From Pelatocladus maniniholoensis HA4357-MV3 (GTDB lineage Bacteria > Cyanobacteriota > Cyanobacteriia > Cyanobacteriales > Nostocaceae), in contig JAHHHW010000102.1 of NCBI GenBank assembly GCA_019359115.1, forward strand, positions 1 to 53,320: a DNA stretch of 53,320 nt, in the 5' to 3' direction. The notes beneath the pieces were generated by a model. The model was not told the DNA's origin. It ran no database searches and was given only the letters and a program-made list of their open reading frames with translations. How positions within the stretch are numbered: the first letter of the stretch is position 1; every line of letters starts with the position of its first letter. Shown here piece by piece: positions 37,512-46,376 of this stretch. Both the position numbers and the translations under genes were made by a program.

Positions 37512-38789
37512 TTAATCCATCGCCCCGGCTACCCGCAACAGGTGTGCTATATCTTGATAAGCATTAAACTCTGCTAGCATCAAAGCTGTATAGCCGCCTT
37601 GATTTTTTAAATTTACGTCTGCACCCGCTTGTAATAATAGTTGCACAGCTTCTGTATAACCCCGTGAAGTTGCCCACATTAAAGCTGTCGCCCCGGCTGA
37701 GTCTTGAAAATTGACATCTACACCTTTGGTTAGTAGCTGCTGGATAATGCTGGTGCGATCGCGTTCTGCGGCTTTGATTAAAGGTGTTTTACCGTCATCT
37801 GCTGGGATATTGGCATTAGCACCAAACTCTAACAATAACCGTACTATTTCACTGTGTCCTTGGGTGACAGCTAACGTTAGAGGTAGTTCACCAAAGTTTC
37901 TCACATTTGCATCAGCCCCATACCGTAGTAGCATTTCGACTATTTGACTGTGTCCCTGTAATGCTGCGACAAGCAACGGTGTATCACCTAGGTTATTTCT
38001 GATTTGGACATTTGCACCCCGGCTGAGTAATACTTCCACTACATCGGTATAACCTTCTACAACCGCCAAATGCAAAGCAGTTTCACCATCTTGATCTGAA
38101 AAATTTACATCAGCGCCTGCATCCAGTAAACAGGCTGCGATCGCACTATGTCCAGCTGCTACTGCTGCTGATAGTGCTGTGATGCGATCGCGATTTTGCA
38201 GTTTCGCATCTGCTCCCGCCGCCAACAATGCTTGTACAATTGGCAAATGTCCCAAATCTGCCGCTAGCATCAACGGGGTTTCACCTTCTTCATCCTGGGC
38301 ATTAATATCTGCACTGACTGATACAATTGCTTGCACAACAGCAACATGTCCTTGCTTGAGTGCGACTTTCAAAGCAGTATCATCATCGTGATCTTTGATA
38401 TTGACATCTGCACCCGCAGCCAGTAAGACTTGTACCACTTCCGCATACCCTTTTAGTGCTGCTGCCATCAAAGCCGTACTACCATCTTCATTAGTAACAT
38501 TGACATCTGCACCTCTGGATACTAAAAGTTCCACAATGTCAATACTTTTGGCATTCGCAGCCAACATCAAAGCTGTTAAACCGTAGCGTTTTCTGCGTAA
38601 ATTGAGATTAGCTCCAGCATCAATTAGCGATCGCGCAATTTCCGTATAGCCAAAATTAGCAGCAAACATCAACGCCGTTGTACCTTCGCGATCGCTAACA
38701 TCAGGTGTTGCACCCGTAGCGAGTAGCGCCTGCACTTGCTTAATATCACCAGTTTTTACAGCCTTTAGCAGCAAAGCATCATTGGTCAT
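37512..38789 (-). CDS. Ankyrin-repeat protein
   Basis: 425 residues made almost wholly of about 12 ankyrin repeats of 33 residues (GxTALMxAAxxGHxxIVxxLLxAGADVN). It should form a long solenoid for protein binding. No enzymatic domain, signal or anchor is present. The consensus is very regular, so recent internal duplication is likely. The first codons (MTNDA) overlap the STRR at 38781-38884, so the start region may have come from the repeat. Partner unknown. Confidence 0.94.
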   Translation of the reverse strand: MTNDALLLKAVKTGDIKQVQALLATGATPDVSDREGTTALMFAANFGYTEIARSLIDAGANLNLRRKRYGLTALMLAANAKSIDIVELLVSRGADVNVTNEDGSTALMAAALKGYAEVVQVLLAAGADVNIKDHDDDTALKVALKQGHVAVVQAIVSVSADINAQDEEGETPLMLAADLGHLPIVQALLAAGADAKLQNRDRITALSAAVAAGHSAIAACLLDAGADVNFSDQDGETALHLAVVEGYTDVVEVLLSRGANVQIRNNLGDTPLLVAALQGHSQIVEMLLRYGADANVRNFGELPLTLAVTQGHSEIVRLLLEFGANANIPADDGKTPLIKAAERDRTSIIQQLLTKGVDVNFQDSAGATALMWATSRGYTEAVQLLLQAGADVNLKNQGGYTALMLAEFNAYQDIAHLLRVAGAMD

Positions 38790-38938
38790 TGGTCATTAGT
38801 CATTGGTCATTAGTCAATAGTCCATCGTCAAGGGTCAAGAGTCAATGGTCATTGGAGTGTGGGGAGTGTGGGGAGTGTAGGGAGAATTATTTAACAAGTC
38901 TCTTCGCGATCCCCAATCCCCAATCCCCGATTCCCTAA
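38781..38938. repeat. STRR cluster upstream of the ankyrin gene
   Basis: Three kinds of heptamer in a row: attggtc/attagtc (38781-38822), gtcaagg/gtcaaga types, then ggggagt-type units (38856-38884) and, after a short gap, ccccaat units (38908-38938). Located between divergent genes (ankyrin and DUF4079). Confidence 0.8.
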
Positions 38939-38993
38939 TTAAGGTTATGCTAATTTTTATGAAGATTTAAGAATAGGGGCAAAGGTAACGAAT

Positions 38994-39458
38994 ATGGAAT
39001 TATCACCATCACTAAAATACTGGGCGCAGTTCTTCCACCCAATTATGATGTGGGCGTTATTACTGGTATCTGTATATGCTGCCTATTTAGGGCTGCAAGT
39101 ACAGCGTACCAGAAATTCCCAAGGTGAACAAAAGAAAGAATTGATTAAAGGCAGATACAACGTCAGACACTACCAAATCGGTTCTATATTACTGGCTTTG
39201 ATGGTGGCAGGCTCTATTGGTGGGATGGCTGTCACCTACATTAATAATGGTAAGTTGTTCGTGGGACCACATCTACTAGCAGGGTTGGGCATGACTGGTA
39301 CAATTGCCTTCTCTGCGGCTTTATCTCCCTATATGCAAAAAGGGGCAAATTGGGCCCGTGTCACTCATATTTTGCTGAACTTTACCCTTTTGGGTTTATT
39401 TACTTGGCAAGCCATCACAGGTATGCAAATTGTGCAAAAAATTCTGACTAATGCTTAG
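38994..39458 (+). CDS. DUF4079 domain membrane protein
   Basis: 154 residues with four predicted membrane helices (FFHPIMMWALLLVSVYAAYLGLQ; IGSILLALMVAGSIGGMAVTYI; LLAGLGMTGTIAFSAAL; ILLNFTLLGLFTWQAITGMQIV). Conserved His residues on helices 1, 3 and 4 (FFHP, GPHLLAG, VTHILLN) recall b-type haem ligands of small cytochrome b561-like proteins; haem binding is inference. The family is mostly cyanobacterial and plastid-related. It has its own transcription unit. Confidence 0.88.
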   Translation: MELSPSLKYWAQFFHPIMMWALLLVSVYAAYLGLQVQRTRNSQGEQKKELIKGRYNVRHYQIGSILLALMVAGSIGGMAVTYINNGKLFVGPHLLAGLGMTGTIAFSAALSPYMQKGANWARVTHILLNFTLLGLFTWQAITGMQIVQKILTNA

Positions 39459-39481
39459 TTATTAAAGATCTGCTAAAAAAA

Positions 39482-39527
39482 GTAGAGACGCGTAGCAAGA
39501 TCCCACAGGATAATTTCACGTCTCTAC
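39482..39527. repeat. Palindromic repeat (gtagagacg / cgtctctac)
   Basis: Internal palindrome of the 14935 element, alone: GTAGAGACG at the left, CGTCTCTAC at the right, with a loop (cgtagcaaga...) matching the copy at 26543-26586. It lies between convergent genes. Confidence 0.75.
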
Positions 39528-39550
39528 AATAATTTTGGCTGACTCTCAAT

Positions 39551-40252
39551 TTATTTATTTTTCTTGACATTTGCTGGTAATTCTATACCTAAAGACTGAT
39601 GGAAATCTTCTTGAACTTTGCGAGTTAAGCGACGGGAAACTTGGCGGATAATTTGATGAAGTACGCGATCGCCTGTAGATCGAACTAAAGATTTGGGTAG
39701 TCGCTGAATACACTTAGGAAAGTTGATGTAGACTTTTAAATCCAATTCCCACTCAACTGTTGTTATCTGACTGGAAATAGTGGAAATTGAAGACTCTTGA
39801 ATTTCTATTAGCTGTAGCGAAGAATTATAGTCTACTTCATAACCAGGAGCTTGATAACCGGGAATCGGAACTGTACGGATACGGTAAACGCGATCTTCAG
39901 GAAGAAGCAGTTCTAAACCAACTTTTGGTTCCACTTCATAACCAAAAGATCCAAAGCGACCAATCACTAAAGTATAACCATTTTCCCCCAGTGATTCTAC
40001 TTTCATCGGTTCGGCACAACGGGAAAACCAACTAGCATGATTATCTAAATATTCAGCAACTGTGTCAGCAGAAGCATACATTTCCATCTTGTCTTGATAA
40101 CGACCGCAAAACATCGTAGTTGTGTCTACAGATTTCTCGATATGTACGACTTCATTTTCTGCGATCGATGATGCCACAGACAAAACAACTTCTGTTGATT
40201 CCAAGGACTCAAATGATTCTATAGACTGATATTCTTTGTTTCTTGAAAGCAT
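39551..40252 (-). CDS. DUF1997 domain protein
   Basis: 233 residues from ATG 40252; a TTG at 40309 would add 19. Core: FCGRYQDKMEMYASADTVAEYLDNHASWFSRCAEPMKVESLGENGYTLVIGRFGSFGYEVEPKVGLELLLP, the cyanobacterial/plant DUF1997 (SRPBCC-like) signature, ending LKVYINFPKCIQRLPKSLV. A Glu/Ser-rich N-terminal tail is not conserved. Function unknown; soluble. Confidence 0.88.
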   Translation of the reverse strand: MLSRNKEYQSIESFESLESTEVVLSVASSIAENEVVHIEKSVDTTTMFCGRYQDKMEMYASADTVAEYLDNHASWFSRCAEPMKVESLGENGYTLVIGRFGSFGYEVEPKVGLELLLPEDRVYRIRTVPIPGYQAPGYEVDYNSSLQLIEIQESSISTISSQITTVEWELDLKVYINFPKCIQRLPKSLVRSTGDRVLHQIIRQVSRRLTRKVQEDFHQSLGIELPANVKKNK

Positions 40253-40425
40253 AAGATTTTTGTATATTTTTTTATTTGTCTCAATTAATATTTCCCGAAC
40301 CAAGTGCAAGATTTCGTACTGGATATATATTTTGACCGAAAACTTAAAAATAAATCATAAATTTCATCGAATCTCTACAATAGAGACAGAAAGAAGACAT
40401 ACTAGTTTTCCAGGATAACGTATAA

Positions 40426-41012
40426 GGTCAACGACCCAGGTCTAAAGACACTGAGCTTCTAGCCTAAGACTTAAGACAATAGTTGACCAGACTAAGTACC
40501 TTGTGTACTACGTTATTGGCAAGAGTTAAAGACCTACCAGGAAATGCGTAGCCAGTTTCCTGCTCTAGAACTGAAAGATTAAACAGATTTATTGGGTTAA
40601 GTCAGTGTCTTTCGGATAGTACAGACCAATAACATTGTCGAGGCTAACATTACTCCCGTAAGGGAAGGCTCCTTGGAGCAAAACCGTTATCGCATTTGGC
40701 GCGTGTGTAATAGAGCCGGGCTTGGTTCGGGATATCTCGAACCGCCCACTAATGGGTTCCCTCCAAATTCGGGGTTTTCAGACCCCGAATTTGAGAGGGC
40801 GCCCAAATCAGGGGGTTTTAAGCCCGGCTCTATTTCTTCGATTTGCCTCGTTATGCGTACAGAGTGAAAGATTTCAGTTCGTAATTGCCCGCAGATGCGT
40901 AGATTGCAATACTACACGGGATTGAGTAACTCCCGTGTAATGGATTAAAGATTAAGGCAATTAAAATTGCCCGTGTCGTTTCCCTCTCAGGGCTTAAGCC
41001 ACTGAGTTTCCC
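40426..41012 (+). ncRNA. Large structured RNA candidate, possibly stand-alone HEARO/omega-RNA-like
   Basis: Gene-free stretch packed with complementary arms: GGTCAAC (40426) with GTTGACC (40482); CAGgTCtaaaGACaCTG; GTTATTGG (40512) with CCAATAAC (40626) enclosing CAGGAAA/TTTCCTG; GCTCC-tt-GGAGC; a 14-bp arm ATAGAGCCGGGCTT (40710) with AAGCCCGGCTCTAT (40820) enclosing three or four hairpins; ACACGGGA/TCCCGTGT; GGCAATT/AATTGCC. The opening ggtcaacgaccca...taaag...gagctt resembles, from memory, the 5' part of HEARO (IscB-associated omega) RNAs. No IscB-like gene is adjacent. It is not tmRNA or RNase P RNA by their conserved ends. Confidence 0.45.
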
Positions 41013-41029
41013 ACATACCGCGAGGTTTT

Positions 41030-41692
41030 ATGAAAGCTTTTGTCGCAGGAGCAACAGGAGAAACAGGTCGTCGCATCGTACAAGAACTGACGGCGCGAAA
41101 TATTCCGGTTCGCGCTTTGGTGCGCGATGTCGAGAAAGCAAGGAGTATTTTGCCTAGTGAAGAAGTAGAGTTAGTAGAAGGTGATGTGCTAGATCCACAA
41201 AGTCTAGTTACTGCTTTGGGAGATAGTACAGTTATTTTATCTGCCACAGGGGCAAAACCTAGCTTTGATCCTACAGGCCCCTATAAAGTAGATTACGAAG
41301 GAAATAAAAATTTAGTCGATGCTGCCAAAGCTAAGGGAATAGAACATTTTGTCATAGTTTCCTCTTTGGCTGCATCGAAATTTTTCCATCCTCTAAACTT
41401 GTTCTGGCTAATTTTGGTTTGGAAGAAACAAGCTGAGGAATATCTGCAAAAAAGTGGTTTGACTTACACAATTGTCAGACCAGGTGGTCTCAAGAATGAA
41501 GATAACACCGATTCCATCATTATGCAAAATGCGGATACTTTGTTTGACGGTAGCATTCCTCGACAAAAAGTTGCTCAAGTTTGCGTAGAAGCCTTATTTG
41601 AGCCAGCAGCAGGAAATAAAATAGTAGAGATTGTTGCAAAACCAGAAGCTGCGTCGAAAAGCTTTGGCGAGTTATTTGCAGGTGTGGTTTGA
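41030..41692 (+). CDS. NAD(P)-binding SDR-family protein (atypical, Tic62/Ycf39-like)
   Basis: 220 residues. Nucleotide-binding motif GATGETG at residues 8-14, then PVRALVRD with the Arg pair that favours NADPH. The body has VEGDVLDPQSL, ATGAKPSFDPTGPYKVDYEGNKNLVDAAK, FVIVSSLAASKFFHPLNLF and YTIVRPGGL. The usual Tyr-x3-Lys is not evident, as in atypical SDRs that bind NADPH without classical chemistry. Plant and cyanobacterial homologues are often membrane- or photosystem-associated. It starts 18 bp after the structured region. Confidence 0.9.
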   Translation: MKAFVAGATGETGRRIVQELTARNIPVRALVRDVEKARSILPSEEVELVEGDVLDPQSLVTALGDSTVILSATGAKPSFDPTGPYKVDYEGNKNLVDAAKAKGIEHFVIVSSLAASKFFHPLNLFWLILVWKKQAEEYLQKSGLTYTIVRPGGLKNEDNTDSIIMQNADTLFDGSIPRQKVAQVCVEALFEPAAGNKIVEIVAKPEAASKSFGELFAGVV

Positions 41693-41779
41693 AACAAAAT
41701 TTCATCGTTATTTGTCATTTGTAAGGTCAATGACCAGTGACCAATGACCAATTTGTGAAGGAGTCGAACTCTGAAAGGC

Positions 41780-42430
41780 TTGCAATTTAAAGGCGTTGAA
41801 AAATTCATTGGGCCACTGGCTGCTTTACTAGTATTTGTGTATTTATTCCAGTGGTATATTATTGGTGATTTGCGATCGCGTCCTGATCCTGTATTCAGTA
41901 AAAGACAACCACCTTTAGTCATGAAAGGTGGTGATCCCTATATCCGCGCCTTAATGCGAACTATCTCAGCCAGTGAAGCTAGTGGTAATCGTCCCTACTC
42001 GCTTTTGTATGGTGGAGAACATGTTAATGATCTCACTCGCCATCCACAAAAATGTGTGACAATTATTGTCAGTCCCAACAAAGGTAATTGTTCAACAGCA
42101 GCCGGGAGATACCAAATTATCAACACAACTTGGTATGCGATCGCACCCAAATATCATCCAAAACCAATGCGAATGATGTTTTGGGTTAATTACAGTTTTG
42201 AACCAGAATATCAAGATACAGTTGTGCATAGTTGGTTGAGTGATTCTCAATTTTGGGGAGTGAATATTTCCCGGTTACTACGTCAGGGAAAATTAAATGA
42301 TGTTTTGCGGCGACTATCTCCCACTTGGACAAGTTTAGGATATGGTATTGAAACTAATTCTGTGAGTCCTCTTTTACCTAAAATTTATCAGAAAATTCTA
42401 CAGGAAGAATTGAATACTATGAAAGGTTAA
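41780..42430 (+). CDS. Membrane-anchored lysozyme-like protein (lambda endolysin / GH104 type)
   Basis: 216 residues. One N-terminal membrane helix (FIGPLAALLVFVYLFQWYII), then a lysozyme-like domain: YIRALMRTISASEASGNRPYSLLYGGEHVNDLTRHP with the catalytic Glu in SASEAS, followed by CSTAAGRYQIINTTW. This layout (iaxxEgt...Y.v..GG..f.d...HP...TAAGRYQ) is that of lambda R-type transglycosylases. I give the in-frame TTG 41780; GAAGGAG (41757-41763) is ideally spaced for CTG 41771 instead. No holin or phage gene is near, so it is probably a host cell-wall enzyme. Confidence 0.85.
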   Translation: MQFKGVEKFIGPLAALLVFVYLFQWYIIGDLRSRPDPVFSKRQPPLVMKGGDPYIRALMRTISASEASGNRPYSLLYGGEHVNDLTRHPQKCVTIIVSPNKGNCSTAAGRYQIINTTWYAIAPKYHPKPMRMMFWVNYSFEPEYQDTVVHSWLSDSQFWGVNISRLLRQGKLNDVLRRLSPTWTSLGYGIETNSVSPLLPKIYQKILQEELNTMKG

Positions 42431-42458
42431 TGGTTAAGCGTCAAGGCTGAAATACTAA

Positions 42459-43271
42459 CTATGCATTCAAAAAAAGCTTAATATTCTCTACAAAATCCTT
42501 TGGCTTTTCAAAATGAATATTATGACTAGCATGACTAACTATTTTTAGATGGCAATGTTGACATATTTCAGCCATTTTTTGATTTATTTCTATAAACTTC
42601 TCATCATTTTTACCAACAATTAATAATAAATCACTGGAATTATCTTTGAGTTTTTCCCATAAAGAAGGTTGACAGCCAGTACCCATTAGCCGTAGGGATT
42701 TTGCTAATTCAATAGGATTGTTTTGTATTCTTATTTTTAATAAATGTTGAAAATGTGGATGATTTTTGATATTGCCAAAAATTGGCTGTTGATACCAATT
42801 TCGTAAAAAGGCAATAAAATCATTTTTTTCAAGACTTCTTTCTAGTTTTCTCGCAATTTGTCCATCCCGCTTCATTCTTTCTTGACGTTCTGCTGCTGTT
42901 GCTAAACCAGGAGAAGCAGATTCTAGAATAACTTTGGGAAATCTATGGGGAAAATATAAAGTCAGATATAAAGCTAATCTACCCCCCATAGAATAACCAA
43001 CTAAAAAGCATTGATGAATTTGTAAATTATCTAATAATTCAATTAAACCTTGAGCAGTATTTGCCATTGTGTAGGAATCTTCACTTCCCAAAACTTTTGT
43101 ATTTCCATGTCCTGGTAAATCCACTTTCAGACAATAAAAATTATGTTTTAGCAATTGTATTGCTTCATCAAATTCATGGCTATTACCCATAAATCCATGG
43201 AGAAAAAGAATTACAGGTTGAGTGCGATCGCCATCTAAAGAATAGTAAAACTGGTAATTTGCTGTTGTCAA
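42459..43271 (-). CDS. menH: 2-succinyl-6-hydroxy-2,4-cyclohexadiene-1-carboxylate synthase
   Basis: Alpha/beta hydrolase of phylloquinone/menaquinone synthesis (2,5-elimination of pyruvate from SEPHCHC). Features: oxyanion LHGFMGNSHEF, DLPGHG, nucleophile GYSMGGRLAL (Ser94), the MenH-typical LESASPGL, Asp in IVGKNDEKF and His in SHASHNIHFEKP. Length of 270 residues is typical. In cyanobacteria the product feeds phylloquinone of photosystem I. No other men genes are adjacent, so the specific call rests on motifs. Low-GC codons compared with neighbours. Confidence 0.85.
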   Translation of the reverse strand: MTTANYQFYYSLDGDRTQPVILFLHGFMGNSHEFDEAIQLLKHNFYCLKVDLPGHGNTKVLGSEDSYTMANTAQGLIELLDNLQIHQCFLVGYSMGGRLALYLTLYFPHRFPKVILESASPGLATAAERQERMKRDGQIARKLERSLEKNDFIAFLRNWYQQPIFGNIKNHPHFQHLLKIRIQNNPIELAKSLRLMGTGCQPSLWEKLKDNSSDLLLIVGKNDEKFIEINQKMAEICQHCHLKIVSHASHNIHFEKPKDFVENIKLFLNA

Positions 43272-43664
43272 TTTAATTAAATAAAATAAAATTTTTGGTT
43301 AAGAAAAGCTTATCACATAAGATAACTTGATAAAAATCATTAACATGATTACAAATTTGGTTCTTTATATATAAATCGCTAACTAGCTCATCTGTCGTGA
43401 AATAGTTAAGATAAAATTTGCTTGATAGAATAGGAGCGTTTGCTTGTCGTTGACCGAGATAATGGACAAAAAATAAAAACAAGCAGTTGAGTGAGGCGTA
43501 TTTATCTATTTAATTATGTAAAGAATTCGTCGATTGTGCATTATTTCTATCTAACGATAGTTAAGATTTTCTTCGTGAGAGTGCAATCACTACAAAAGCA
43601 TTCCTAATTGCAATGCTACAGATTTAATTGCGAATTCCAAATTAAATTACAAAGGTGCAAAAAA
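43272..43664. other. Intergenic region upstream of phosphoketolase
   Basis: 393 bp between menH (minus) and the phosphoketolase gene (plus). AT-rich, no repeat family recognised, no supported gene; a 69-codon minus-strand frame lacks any signature. A partial palindrome, ctatctaacgatagtt, is near 43548. AAAGGTG (43651-43657) is the ribosome site candidate for ATG 43665. Confidence 0.5.
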
Positions 43665-46106
43665 ATGGTAGCAACACCCCAAAAACCAACCTCCGAAGAA
43701 ATCAACTCTATTAGCTGCTACGGTAAAGCACGATCAACAGTTGAAGGTGCGCCCCTCAGTTCTGATGAACTCCGCAAGATGCACGCTTTCTGGCGTGCAG
43801 CCAACTACTTAGCTGTGGGGATGATTTATCTGCGGGATAACCCGTTGCTAAAAGAGCCTCTCAAACCTGAACAGATCAAACACCGCTTGCTGGGACATTG
43901 GGGTTCTAGTCCGGGAATCAGTTTTCTTTACACCCACCTTAACCGTGTGATCAAGAAATTTGATCAGGACATGTTATATATCGTAGGGCCTGGTCACGGT
44001 GCGCCTGGATTCCTTGGCCCTTGCTACTTAGAGGGTAGCTATTCCAAGTACTTCTCTGACTGTAGCGAAGACGAAGAGGGAATGAAGCGATTTTTCCAGC
44101 AATTCTCTTTCCCCGGTGGAGTTGGTAGCCATTGTACTCCTGAAACTCCTGGCTCTATTCACGAAGGGGGCGAACTGGGTTACAGTCTATCTCATGCTCA
44201 TGGTGCTGCATTTGATAACCCCAACCTGATTGTTGCAGCACTAGTTGGAGACGGAGAAGCCGAAACTGGGCCTTTGGCAACTTCTTGGCATTCCAACAAA
44301 TTCATCAATCCCATTCGCGACGGTGCAGTATTACCCATTTTGCACCTGAATGGTTACAAGATTAATAATCCTACCATTTTGTCTCGTGTCAGCCACAAAG
44401 AGCTAGAAGATTTATTTAAGGGCTATGGCTACACTCCCTATTTTGTGGAAGGATCTGATCCAGAAAGTATGCATCAAGCAATGGCTGCAACTTTAGATCA
44501 TTGCATCTGTGAAATTCACAAAATTCAGCAGGAAGCTCGTAGTAATGGTGTTCCTACCCGTCCTCGCTGGCCAATGATAGTGATGCGTACTCCCAAAGGT
44601 TGGACTGGTCCCCAAGAGGTAGACGGACATAAGGTAGAAGGTTTCTGGCGCGCTCATCAAGTACCGATGGGAGGAATGCATAATAACCCAGAGCATCTGA
44701 GACTCTTGGAAGAATGGATGCACAGCTACAAACCCAAAGAACTTTTTGATGCCAATGGTACGCTACTAGCAGAAATCAAAGATACTGCACCCACTGATTC
44801 AAAACGTTTGGGTTCAACTCCCTATGCGAATGGTGGTGTGTTACGCCGCTCTTTGAAATTACCTGATTACCGCAAGTATGGCGTTGAGATCGAAAAACCT
44901 GGACAAATTCAAGTAGAAAATACCAAACCTCTGGGTGTTTTCTTGCGTGATGTCATGAAGGCCAATATGACCAGTTTTCGGGTATTTGGGCCTGACGAAA
45001 ACACATCTAACAAGCTGAGTGCGATTTACGAAGCTAGCAAAAAGTTCTGGATTGCAGGGTATTTACCAGAAGATGCTGACGGTGGTGAACTTTCTCCTGA
45101 TGGTCGCGTCATGGAGATGTTGAGTGAACACACCTTGGAAGGTTGGCTAGAAGGCTATTTACTCACTGGTCGTCATGGTTTTTTCTCCACCTACGAAGCC
45201 TTTGCTCATATTATTGATTCAATGGTGGGTCAGCACGCCAAGTGGTTAGAAATTTCCAATCACATTAGCTGGCGAGCAAATGTTTCTTCGCTTAACATCC
45301 TGATTACTTCTACGGTTTGGCGACAAGACCACAATGGTTTTACTCACCAAGATCCGGGCTTTTTGGATGTGATACTCAACAAGACTCCAGACGTGGTTCG
45401 CATTTATCTTCCGCCTGATGTTAACTCCTTGCTGTCAGTTGCTGATCACTGTCTGCGGAGTGAAAACTATATCAACGTGATTGTATCTGACAAACAACAA
45501 CATTTGCAGTATCATGACATGGAAACTGCAATCCGTAATTGTACCAAGGGTATAGATATTTGGGAGTGGGCAAGTACAGATGCTGGTGAAGAACCAGATG
45601 TAGTACTGGCGTGTGCAGGTGATATTCCCACTTTAGAAGCACTCGCAGCATCGGTGTTGTTGAGGGATAATTTCCCTGACTTGAAAATTCGGTTTGTGAA
45701 CGTGATTGACTTATTCAAGTTACAACCAGATACAGAACATCCCCACGGTTTGAGCGATCGCGATTTTGATAGTCTATTTACCCTCGATAAACCAGTGATC
45801 TTTAACTTCCACGGCTATCCTTGGTTAATTCACCGCCTAGCTTATCGCCGTCACAACCACCACAACATGCACGTGCGTGGTTACAAAGAAAAAGGTAATA
45901 TCAACACACCATTAGAGCTGGCGATCCAAAATCAAATTGATCGTTTTAGTATTGCGATCGATGTTATTGATCGAATTCCTCAACTCAAAGTCGCAGGCGC
46001 TCACGTCAAAGAAATGCTCAAAGATGAGCAAATTTCTTGCCGTAACTACGCCTACGAACACGGTGCTGATAAGCCCGAAATTGTGAATTGGAAGTGGCCG
46101 TACTAG
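43665..46106 (+). CDS. xfp: Phosphoketolase (xylulose 5-phosphate / fructose 6-phosphate)
   Basis: TPP enzyme that splits xylulose-5-P or fructose-6-P with phosphate to acetyl phosphate. I start at ATG 43665 (MVATPQKPT), giving 813 residues, the usual length; TTG 43608 would add 19 unconserved residues. Motifs: [52 protein letters not shown], the TPP site [17 protein letters not shown]...LNGYKINN, and [11 protein letters not shown] near the end. Acetate kinase and phosphotransacetylase are not in the window. The 3' end is followed 12 bp later by 21-bp repeat array B. Confidence 0.97.
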   Translation: MVATPQKPTSEEINSISCYGKARSTVEGAPLSSDELRKMHAFWRAANYLAVGMIYLRDNPLLKEPLKPEQIKHRLLGHWGSSPGISFLYTHLNRVIKKFDQDMLYIVGPGHGAPGFLGPCYLEGSYSKYFSDCSEDEEGMKRFFQQFSFPGGVGSHCTPETPGSIHEGGELGYSLSHAHGAAFDNPNLIVAALVGDGEAETGPLATSWHSNKFINPIRDGAVLPILHLNGYKINNPTILSRVSHKELEDLFKGYGYTPYFVEGSDPESMHQAMAATLDHCICEIHKIQQEARSNGVPTRPRWPMIVMRTPKGWTGPQEVDGHKVEGFWRAHQVPMGGMHNNPEHLRLLEEWMHSYKPKELFDANGTLLAEIKDTAPTDSKRLGSTPYANGGVLRRSLKLPDYRKYGVEIEKPGQIQVENTKPLGVFLRDVMKANMTSFRVFGPDENTSNKLSAIYEASKKFWIAGYLPEDADGGELSPDGRVMEMLSEHTLEGWLEGYLLTGRHGFFSTYEAFAHIIDSMVGQHAKWLEISNHISWRANVSSLNILITSTVWRQDHNGFTHQDPGFLDVILNKTPDVVRIYLPPDVNSLLSVADHCLRSENYINVIVSDKQQHLQYHDMETAIRNCTKGIDIWEWASTDAGEEPDVVLACAGDIPTLEALAASVLLRDNFPDLKIRFVNVIDLFKLQPDTEHPHGLSDRDFDSLFTLDKPVIFNFHGYPWLIHRLAYRRHNHHNMHVRGYKEKGNINTPLELAIQNQIDRFSIAIDVIDRIPQLKVAGAHVKEMLKDEQISCRNYAYEHGADKPEIVNWKWPY

Positions 46107-46118
46107 AGTAGTCCACCA

Positions 46119-46286
46119 CATTAATAATGTAAGCCGATGCATTCGCAATGTCAGCCGATGCATTCGCAATGTAGGTCGATACATTCGCAATGTCAGCCGA
46201 TGCATTCGCAATGTAGGTCGATGCATTAACAATGTAAGCTGATACATTAACAATGTAGGTCGATACATTAACAATGTAGGTCGAGG
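46119..46286. repeat. 21-bp tandem palindromic repeat array B
   Basis: Eight exact-length 21-bp units, each cATTcgcAATg (or cATTaacAATg) followed by a variable aggtcgat/cagccgat/aagctgat linker. It is the reverse complement of array A at 151-262. It starts 12 bp after the phosphoketolase stop. Relative to the upstream gene's strand, both arrays read in the same sense. Confidence 0.93.
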
Positions 46287-46320
46287 ATATAATACCCCAT
46301 CTTCTATAAGTTGCAAGTTT

Positions 46321-46352
46321 GGGTTGGGGTTTAAATCCCCATCCCAAACCCC
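46321..46352. terminator. Palindrome between convergent genes
   Basis: GGGTTGGGG-tttaaat-CCCCAtCCC pattern; the inner TGGGG/CCCCA stem is perfect. It lies between the phosphoketolase repeat array and the stop of the VanY-like gene and may terminate from either side. Confidence 0.45.
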
Positions 46353-46376
46353 CTATTTCCTCTTCCTCGTTCCCTT

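Noticed and set aside
40673-40925. Two short plus-strand genes inside the structured region
   Set aside because: The frames overlap each other and consist of hairpin arms (for example PNSGFSDPEFE from an inverted repeat).
40426-41012. tmRNA, RNase P RNA or a tRNA-Leu group I intron
   Set aside because: The conserved tmRNA ends and tag reading frame, the RNase P conserved regions and tRNA halves are not visible.
42459-43482. Horizontal transfer of the menH region because of lower GC
   Set aside because: Composition differs only modestly, the neighbouring intergenic DNA is also AT-rich, and there are no mobile elements or integrase.
45912-46347. Two minus-strand genes of 109-134 codons with repeated YIVNVS- or RPTLRMH-type units
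   Set aside because: Both are frames through array B and the antisense of the phosphoketolase end.
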